NCBI GenBank assembly: GCA_963756895.1
Contig: CAVWPI010000014.1
Coordinates: 62,001 to 126,000, forward strand
DNA length: 64,000 bases
Origin: DASUAS01 sp963756895
Lineage (GTDB): Bacteria; Actinomycetota; Acidimicrobiia; IMCC26256; DASPTH01
Direction: 5' to 3'
Below are positions 58,486 through 64,000 of this stretch, one piece after another (the stretch's first letter is position 1; each line of letters begins with the position of its first letter). Both the position numbers and the translations under genes were made by a program. The notes under the pieces were generated by a model. That model had not been told where the DNA came from, made no database searches, and saw only the letters and a list, made by a program, of their open reading frames with translations.

Positions 58486-60530
58486 GCACGCGCGATCTCC
58501 TCGACCTGATCTGGATCGTGCCGGCGCTGCCCCTGTTCGGCGCGGTGGTCCTGCTGTTGTTCGGCAGGCGCATCGGCGAGCCCTTCGCCGGCTGGATCGC
58601 CACCGGTCTGGTGGGGCTGTCGTTCGTGGCCTCGCTGGTGATGTTCTTCGCCATGCTCGACCTCCCGCAGGAGGTCCGGGTGAACGTCGTCACCCTCTAC
58701 ACCTGGTTGCCGGCGGGAAGCCTGCACGTCGACATGGGCTTCTACGCCGACACGCTGTCGGTCACGTGGATCCTGCTGATCACCGGCGTCGGTTCGCTGA
58801 TCCACCTGTACTCGATCGGGTACATGCACGGCGACGAGCGCTACAGCCGCTTCTTCGCGTACCTCAACCTCTTCGTCTTCTCGATGCTGATGCTCGTGCT
58901 CGGCTCGAGCTTCCTCGTGACCTTCCTCGGTTGGGAGGGCGTGGGGCTCTGCTCGTACCTGCTCGTCTCGTTCTGGTTCGAACGCAACGCCGCCGCGGTC
59001 GCGGGCAAGAAGGCCTTCGTCACCAACCGCGTCGGCGACGTCGGCTTCCTGCTCGCGATGTTCCTCATCTTCGCGTCGTACGGGTCGCTCAGCTACGCCT
59101 CGATGCCCGTCGGCGCGCACGCGATCTCGAGCGGCACCGCGACCGCGATCGCGCTGCTGCTCCTCCTCGCCGCAGTGGGCAAGAGCGCGCAGATCCCACT
59201 GCACCTCTGGTTGCCCGACGCCATGGAGGGCCCCACACCGGTGTCGGCGCTCATCCACGCCGCCACCATGGTCACCGCGGGCGTGTTCCTGTTGTGCCGC
59301 GCCCATGCGTTCCTCGACGTGAGCAGCGACGCGATGACGGTCGTCGCCTGGGTCGGGGGCATCACCGCGCTCCTCGCGGGCACGGTGGCCATCCTGCAAC
59401 CCGACATCAAACGGGTGCTCGCGTACTCCACCGTCAGCCAGCTCGGGTACATGTTCCTCGCCGTCGGCATCGGTGCGTACACCGCCGCGGTGTTCATGGT
59501 GCTGTGCCACACGTTCTACAAGGGCTGCCTCTTCCTCGGTGCCGGCTCGGTGATCCACGGCAACCACGACGTGCAGGACATGCGGGTGATGGGTCGGTTC
59601 CGCAAGTTCATGCCCTACACCGCGGCCGGCATGGTGGTCGCCTGGCTCGCCATCGCCGGCGTCCCGCCGCTGTCCGGCTTCTTCTCCAAGGACGAGATCA
59701 TCAGCCAGGCCTTCCTACGCGACGACTACGGCCTGTGGGTGGTCGGCATCGTCGCCGCCGGCTTCACCGCGGTCTACATGACCCGGCTGATCTTCCTCAC
59801 CTTCTACGGCAACGCGCGCTACGAGGCGCTCCCCGTCGTGTCGGGTGGCTCGGGGGAGACGGCCATCGACGAGGAGACCACCGACACGAACGCCGACGCG
59901 AATGCCGACAGCGATCCGTCGCCGACGGTGTCCTACGGCGATCCGGTGGCGATCCCCGTCGGTCATGCACCCCACGAGTCACCACCGACGATGACGTTCC
60001 CGATCATGGTGCTCGCCGTGCTGGCGGCGATCGGTGGGATCATGAACCTGCCGTTCACCAGCATGGAGTGGCTCGACAAGTGGCTCGAGTCGTCGTTCGT
60101 CGGCGTGCCCGAGGTGCACCCCGACTCGTTCATCGGCGGACTGGGCCTGGAGCTGCTCACGTTCGCGATCGCGTTGGGCGGGATCATGCTCGCCTACGGG
60201 ATCTACAAGAAGGGCCTCGCGCACGCCGACCGCGACCCGCTGAACGAGAAGCTCGGCGTGCTCGCGCCGGTTCTCGGCAACGCCTACTACTACGACGCGG
60301 GTGTGTCGCGACTGGTCGGTGGGCCGGGCCGGGCGCTGGCGGGGTGGCTCGACCGGGTGGTCGACAACCAGATCATCGACGGTGCCGTCAACGGCGTCGG
60401 TTCGTTGTTCGCGCTCCTCGCACGCGGCATCCAGCAGTTGCAGGACGGACGCGTGCGCCGCTACGCGCTCGGCATCACGGTCGGCACGGTGGGCGCGCTG
60501 CTCTACGTCGTGATCTGGCTGGGGCGGTAA
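58482..60530 (+). CDS. nuoL: NADH-quinone oxidoreductase subunit L
   Basis: A 682-residue antiporter-like subunit, the end of the proton arm. FLGWEGVGLCSYLLVSFWFE, GKSAQIPLHLWLPDAMEGPT and KRVLAYSTVSQLGYMFLAVG are the diagnostic helices with the pumping Lys/Glu residues. An unusual acidic, Asp/Asn/Ala-rich insertion (TDTNADANADSDPSP) lies near residue 468-485 between helices 13 and 14. The lateral helix follows. GTG overlaps nuoK. Confidence 0.95.
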   Translation: MSTRDLLDLIWIVPALPLFGAVVLLLFGRRIGEPFAGWIATGLVGLSFVASLVMFFAMLDLPQEVRVNVVTLYTWLPAGSLHVDMGFYADTLSVTWILLITGVGSLIHLYSIGYMHGDERYSRFFAYLNLFVFSMLMLVLGSSFLVTFLGWEGVGLCSYLLVSFWFERNAAAVAGKKAFVTNRVGDVGFLLAMFLIFASYGSLSYASMPVGAHAISSGTATAIALLLLLAAVGKSAQIPLHLWLPDAMEGPTPVSALIHAATMVTAGVFLLCRAHAFLDVSSDAMTVVAWVGGITALLAGTVAILQPDIKRVLAYSTVSQLGYMFLAVGIGAYTAAVFMVLCHTFYKGCLFLGAGSVIHGNHDVQDMRVMGRFRKFMPYTAAGMVVAWLAIAGVPPLSGFFSKDEIISQAFLRDDYGLWVVGIVAAGFTAVYMTRLIFLTFYGNARYEALPVVSGGSGETAIDEETTDTNADANADSDPSPTVSYGDPVAIPVGHAPHESPPTMTFPIMVLAVLAAIGGIMNLPFTSMEWLDKWLESSFVGVPEVHPDSFIGGLGLELLTFAIALGGIMLAYGIYKKGLAHADRDPLNEKLGVLAPVLGNAYYYDAGVSRLVGGPGRALAGWLDRVVDNQIIDGAVNGVGSLFALLARGIQQLQDGRVRRYALGITVGTVGALLYVVIWLGR

Positions 60531-60533
60531 CCG

Positions 60534-62138
60534 GTGGACTTCCCGATCCTCTCCGTCATCCTGATCACGCCGTTCGTCGGCGCGGTGATCTGCCTGCTGC
60601 TCCCGGAGGGCCGCCCGGAACAGGTGAAGGCGGTCGGGTACGCCACCATGGCGGTCACGCTCGGCTTCGCCCTCTACATGCTGTGGAAGTTCGACGCGCA
60701 GACGGGGACGTTCCAGTTCGTCGAGAACCAGCGGTGGATCCCCGCCATCGGGGTGCGCTACATCGTCGGGGTCGACGGCATCAGCCTGTTCATGGTGGTC
60801 ATCACCGCGGTGCTGTTCCCGATCGGCCTCCTGGCGTCCGAGAAGTACATCGAGCACCGCGTCAAGGCGTACATCGCGTGGTTCCTGATGCTCGAGGGCG
60901 CGATCATGGGGATCTTCCTCTCCCTCGACCTCATCGCGTTCTTCATCTTCTGGGAGCTGCTGCTGGTCCCGATGTACTTCCTCATCCAGGGATGGGGGAG
61001 CGGTCGCCGGGAGTTCGCGGCGATGAAGTTCTTCATCTACACCGCCGCCGGGTCGGCGTTCCTGCTCGCGTCGACGCTGGTGCTCGCGTTCCTGCACCAA
61101 CAGGACACCGGCGTGCTCACCTTCGACTACCGGGTGCTCGCGCAGTGGAACGGGCTCTCGGGCACGACCGAGCTGCTCCTGTTCCTCGGGTTCATGGCCG
61201 CGTTCGCGATCAAGGCGCCGTTGTTCCCGTTCCACACGTGGTTGCCGCTCGTCCACACCGAGGCGCCCACTGCGGGCTCGGTCGTGCTGGCCGGCGTGAT
61301 CATCAAGATGGGCGCCTACGGATTCGTGCGGTTCTCGTTCGAGCTGTTCCCGCAGGCGTCGGTCGACATGGCGCCGATCATGATGATCCTCGCGGTGATC
61401 GGGATCATCTACGGCGCGATCGTCGCCGCGATGCAGACCGACCTCAAACGGATCATCGCCTATTCGTCGGTCGCGCACATGGGCTTCGTGGTGCTCGGCA
61501 TCTTCTCGCTCTCCGTCATCGGCCTCGACGGCGCGGTCTTCACCATGGTGTCGCACCCCCTCACCACGGGCGCGCTGTTCCTCGTCATCGGCTTCCTCTA
61601 CGAACGCCGTCATACGCGCGAGCTGTCGGCATATCGCGGCGTCTGGAAGACCACGCCGGTGCTCGGCGGGTTGTTCCTCACCGCGCTGTTCGCCGGTATC
61701 GGCCTGCCCGGCTTCTCGGGCTTCGTCGGCGAGTTCCTCTCGCTGCTGGGCGCGTTCGTCTGGGACCGGCCGTACACGATCGTCGCCACGTTCGGTGTGA
61801 TCCTCGCCGCGGTCTACGGGCTGTGGGCGTTCCAACGCGTGTTCACGGGTAAGCCGTCGGGTGAAAGCGCCAAGATGAAGGACGTCTCGCTCCGCGAGAT
61901 CATCGTCGTGGTGCCCCTGCTCGGGCTCAGCCTGTTCCTCGGCCTCTACCCGAAGCCGGTGCTCGAGCGCGTCCAGCCCGCGGTGGAGCTGCGCGTGCGC
62001 AACCTCGAGCGCAAGAGCGACTACCGCCAGCCGGAGCCGCCGGCGATCGCCAAGGAGATCCAGGACATCGAGCAGAAGATCGAGGAGGGCACCGCCAGCG
62101 TCGGTGACGAAGAGAAGACGGCGGAGGAGAGCAAGTGA
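60534..62138 (+). CDS. nuoM: NADH-quinone oxidoreductase subunit M
   Basis: A 534-residue antiporter-like subunit. FIFWELLLVPMYFLIQGWGS, KAPLFPFHTWLPLVHTEAPT and KRIIAYSSVAHMGFVVLGIF are the conserved helices. A charged C-terminal tail (EIQDIEQKIEEGTASVGDEE) follows the last helix, which is longer than usual. GTG 60534 starts 3 bases after nuoL. Confidence 0.95.
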   Translation: MDFPILSVILITPFVGAVICLLLPEGRPEQVKAVGYATMAVTLGFALYMLWKFDAQTGTFQFVENQRWIPAIGVRYIVGVDGISLFMVVITAVLFPIGLLASEKYIEHRVKAYIAWFLMLEGAIMGIFLSLDLIAFFIFWELLLVPMYFLIQGWGSGRREFAAMKFFIYTAAGSAFLLASTLVLAFLHQQDTGVLTFDYRVLAQWNGLSGTTELLLFLGFMAAFAIKAPLFPFHTWLPLVHTEAPTAGSVVLAGVIIKMGAYGFVRFSFELFPQASVDMAPIMMILAVIGIIYGAIVAAMQTDLKRIIAYSSVAHMGFVVLGIFSLSVIGLDGAVFTMVSHPLTTGALFLVIGFLYERRHTRELSAYRGVWKTTPVLGGLFLTALFAGIGLPGFSGFVGEFLSLLGAFVWDRPYTIVATFGVILAAVYGLWAFQRVFTGKPSGESAKMKDVSLREIIVVVPLLGLSLFLGLYPKPVLERVQPAVELRVRNLERKSDYRQPEPPAIAKEIQDIEQKIEEGTASVGDEEKTAEESK

Positions 62139-63658
62139 GCTTCGCCGCGGTGTCCCCGATCACGCCGCCGTCGGTCGACTGGCTGGCCATCGCCCCCGAG
62201 CTCGCGCTCGGTGGTGCCGCGGTACTCGTCGTGCTGGCGAAGGCGCTGCTGCGCCGCCGACCCGCCGTCACTCCCGTCACCTACGCCATCGCCGCCATCG
62301 GGGTCCTCACTGCCGGCGCCATGTTCTTCTGGCAGTGGCAGGAGGTGAAGGACAACCGTCCCATCGTCACGATGAGCGAGATGGTGCGCGTCGACACGTT
62401 CGGCGTGTTCCTCGGCGTCGTGGTGCTCGCGGCGACGGCCATGTCGTTGCTCGTGGCGATCAGCTACCTGCGACGCGAACAGCTCGAGGTCGCCGAGTAC
62501 GTGTCGCTGATGCTGTTCTCGGCCACCGGCATGGTGGTGATGACCACCGCCAACGACCTCATCGTCGTGTTCCTGGCGCTGGAGATCCTCTCCATCCCGC
62601 TCTACGTGCTCGCGGCCTACCACCGGCGCCGCCTCACGTCACAGGAAGCGGGCATCAAGTACTTCGTGCTCGGCGCGTTCTCGTCGGCCATCTTCCTGTA
62701 CGGCATCGCGCTCGTGTACGGCGCGACCGGCACCACGTCGCTCACCGGCATCGACACGTTCCTCCGCACCAACACCCTGTTCGAACCGGGCACGCTGCAA
62801 GCGGGCATCGTCCTCCTCCTGGTCGGGCTCGGGTTCAAGGTGGCGGCGGTGCCGTTCCACATGTGGACGCCCGACGTGTACCAGGGCGCGCCCACGCCGG
62901 TCACCGCGTTCATGGCGTCGGCCACGAAGGTCGCCGCGTTCGCGGCGCTGCTGCGGATCTTCGACGGCGCGTTCCTCAACTACCGCGACCAGTGGCAACC
63001 GGTGGTGTGGGGGCTCACCGTGCTCACGCTCGCGGTCGGGAGCATCGGCGCGCTGCTGCAGGTCGATCTGAAGCGGCTGCTCGCGTACTCGTCGATCGCG
63101 CACGCCGGTTACCTGCTGATGGCACTGGAAACGGGCACGCCCAAGGGTCGTGAGGCCGCGCTCTTCTACCTGTTCGTCTACACGTTCATGGTGATGGGTT
63201 CGTTCGCGGTGGTCACCGTGCTGAGCACCCGGGGCGACGACGACCTTCCGATCGAGGGCCTGCGCGGCCTCGCGGCGCGGCGTCCGGTGATCGGCACCCT
63301 GCTCGTGCTGTTCATGCTGGCGCAGGCGGGCATCCCGCTGACCAGCGGCTTCGTGGCCAAAGTGGACGTGTTCTCCGCGGCCGCCAGCGCGGGCGACAAC
63401 ATCCTCGTCGTCGTGGGCGCGGTCGCCACCGTGGTGGCCTCGTTCGCCTACCTGCGGGTCGCGCTCGCGGTGGCCGCCACACCTGGTGACGGTGAGGTCA
63501 CCGAGCGGGTGCGCAACCGCCGCGTCGACGCCGGCACGTGGGTCGTGCTCGCAGTGTGCGCGGGCGTCACCGTCGTGCTCGGCATCGTGCCCGCCCCGTT
63601 CGTCCACTGGGCCCAGGACGCCACGCTGCTGACGCACGTCATCACCTGGATCAGCTAG
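62135..63658 (+). CDS. nuoN: NADH-quinone oxidoreductase subunit N
   Basis: A 507-residue antiporter-like subunit, the last gene of the operon. LEILSIPLYVLAAYHRRRLT, FKVAAVPFHMWTPDVYQGAP and KRLLAYSSIAHAGYLLMALE are the conserved blocks. GTG 62135 overlaps nuoM (GTGA). A stem-loop follows at the stop. Confidence 0.95.
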   Translation: MSFAAVSPITPPSVDWLAIAPELALGGAAVLVVLAKALLRRRPAVTPVTYAIAAIGVLTAGAMFFWQWQEVKDNRPIVTMSEMVRVDTFGVFLGVVVLAATAMSLLVAISYLRREQLEVAEYVSLMLFSATGMVVMTTANDLIVVFLALEILSIPLYVLAAYHRRRLTSQEAGIKYFVLGAFSSAIFLYGIALVYGATGTTSLTGIDTFLRTNTLFEPGTLQAGIVLLLVGLGFKVAAVPFHMWTPDVYQGAPTPVTAFMASATKVAAFAALLRIFDGAFLNYRDQWQPVVWGLTVLTLAVGSIGALLQVDLKRLLAYSSIAHAGYLLMALETGTPKGREAALFYLFVYTFMVMGSFAVVTVLSTRGDDDLPIEGLRGLAARRPVIGTLLVLFMLAQAGIPLTSGFVAKVDVFSAAASAGDNILVVVGAVATVVASFAYLRVALAVAATPGDGEVTERVRNRRVDAGTWVVLAVCAGVTVVLGIVPAPFVHWAQDATLLTHVITWIS

Positions 63659-63706
63659 TTCATTGCCCCGTGGTGACCGCACCGCGAGCGTGACGGTGCA
63701 ATGAAC
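63658..63706. terminator. stem-loop at the nuo operon end, between convergent genes
   Basis: GTTCATTGCCCCGT (63658-63671) and ACGGTGCAATGAAC (63693-63706) pair at 13 of 14 positions with a 21-base loop. It starts at the last base of the nuoN stop and ends 5 bases before the stop of the convergent gene, so it can serve both strands. Confidence 0.6.
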
Positions 63707-63710
63707 CGAC

Positions 63711-64000
63711 TCAGCTGGCGTCGCGGCGCCAGAAGGGGCGGCGGAGCTGGCGGCGGCGTCGGCGCGCGGCGTCGGCGTCGTCGAGGGCCTGGTTGGAGAG
63801 CGCGTACGCCGATGCGATGAGCGCCTCACCGCCGGAGAAGTCGAACAGCTCGCGCTCGTCGACCGGCGCGGGCAGCTGCACGAGCTCGACGGTCTCGGGC
63901 ACGCTGCGCACCTCGAGCTCGAATCGCTGCTTGCGGCTGATGGCGAAGGCCCGCACCGCGACGTCGATCGGGGACCGCAACGGTCGCTCGAGGAGGTCGC
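63711..64000 (-). CDS. patatin-like phospholipase-type protein, C-terminal part
   Basis: The frame enters the window at base 64000 and ends at TCA 63711-63713, so about 95 C-terminal residues are seen: DLLERPLRSPIDVAVRAFAI, RFELEVRSVPETVELVQLP and ELFDFSGGEALIASAYALSN. The order of these pieces resembles the end of actinobacterial patatin/NTE-type lipases. The catalytic GxSxG and Asp motifs lie outside, so the call is tentative. The last residues are strongly basic (RRRRRQLRRPFWRR). Confidence 0.5.
   Translation of the reverse strand, partial: DLLERPLRSPIDVAVRAFAISRKQRFELEVRSVPETVELVQLPAPVDERELFDFSGGEALIASAYALSNQALDDADAARRRRRQLRRPFWRRDAS

Noticed and set aside
58439..61852. 1137-residue plus-strand frame over nuoL and nuoM
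   Set aside because: It overlaps two genes with complete conserved helices in another frame and has no recognisable protein content.

Overview
The window is high-GC (about 70%) chromosomal DNA of a free-living, aerobic, mycothiol-type actinobacterium. My best guess is the class Acidimicrobiia, inferred from gene content and not proven. The clues are: mshA next to a YbjN gene, a 64-residue HTH protein near proC (as Rv0500A is in mycobacteria), an RsiG-like anti-sigma factor, a TIGR03086 protein, Rex next to the heme genes, and start regions that often carry a TANNNT box 6-8 bases before an ATG/GTG/TTG codon (leaderless transcription). No phage, insertion sequence, CRISPR array or rRNA was seen. 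No gene-free stretch exceeds 300 bases.

Layout. 1-2.2 kb: end of a flavoprotein, tRNA-Lys(UUU), small unknown genes. 2.3-6.0 kb: a secreted tandem zinc-peptidase-like protein, a strong terminator and an MprAB-like two-component system. 6.0-12.3 kb: a ketopantoate-reductase-like gene and a TIGR03086 protein (+), then a minus-strand run HIT-bioA-bioF-bioD-ald. 12.4-15.0 kb: a zinc locus (znuB, znuC, divergent CDF exporter) with a Zur-like box. 15.0-20.5 kb: a copper/envelope cluster (ECF sigma, zinc-finger anti-sigma, CopC-CopD fusion, DsbB-like and thioredoxin-like proteins). 20.5-24.4 kb: FurB/Zur-like regulator, SirB1-type protein, Lon-N protein, DksA-like protein, MoaD-like protein and a geranylgeranyl-reductase-family flavoprotein.

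24.6-30.6 kb: an eight-gene quinol-oxidising complex of cytochrome b6 type: split cytochrome b with the Cys that carries heme ci in b6f, Rieske protein, di-heme cytochrome c, an operonic 2x[4Fe-4S] ferredoxin and three unrecognised membrane proteins. 30.6-38.0 kb (minus): tetrapyrrole operon under Rex: rex, precorrin-2 dehydrogenase, hemA, hemC, cobA-hemD fusion, hemB, hemL. 38-47.2 kb: mixed genes including a PEP-mutase-family enzyme, rhomboid-like protein, SAM hydrolase, HTH regulator, proC, YbjN, mshA, rsiG and an M23 peptidase. 47.3-63.7 kb: superoxide dismutase, then the complete 14-gene nuoA-N operon (complex I). The quinone reductase, the b6-type complex, heme supply and Rex together form a respiratory neighbourhood.

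Two features cut across the window. First, more than 20 single-base frame breaks interrupt conserved genes, including nuoC, nuoD, nuoH, hemC and proC. Several look like an extra C or G inside GCGC/CGCG, so I read them as consensus errors, not pseudogenes, and give one span per gene. Second, short perfect tandem duplications (11-18 bp) repeatedly sit on or beside gene ends and often copy the stop codon.
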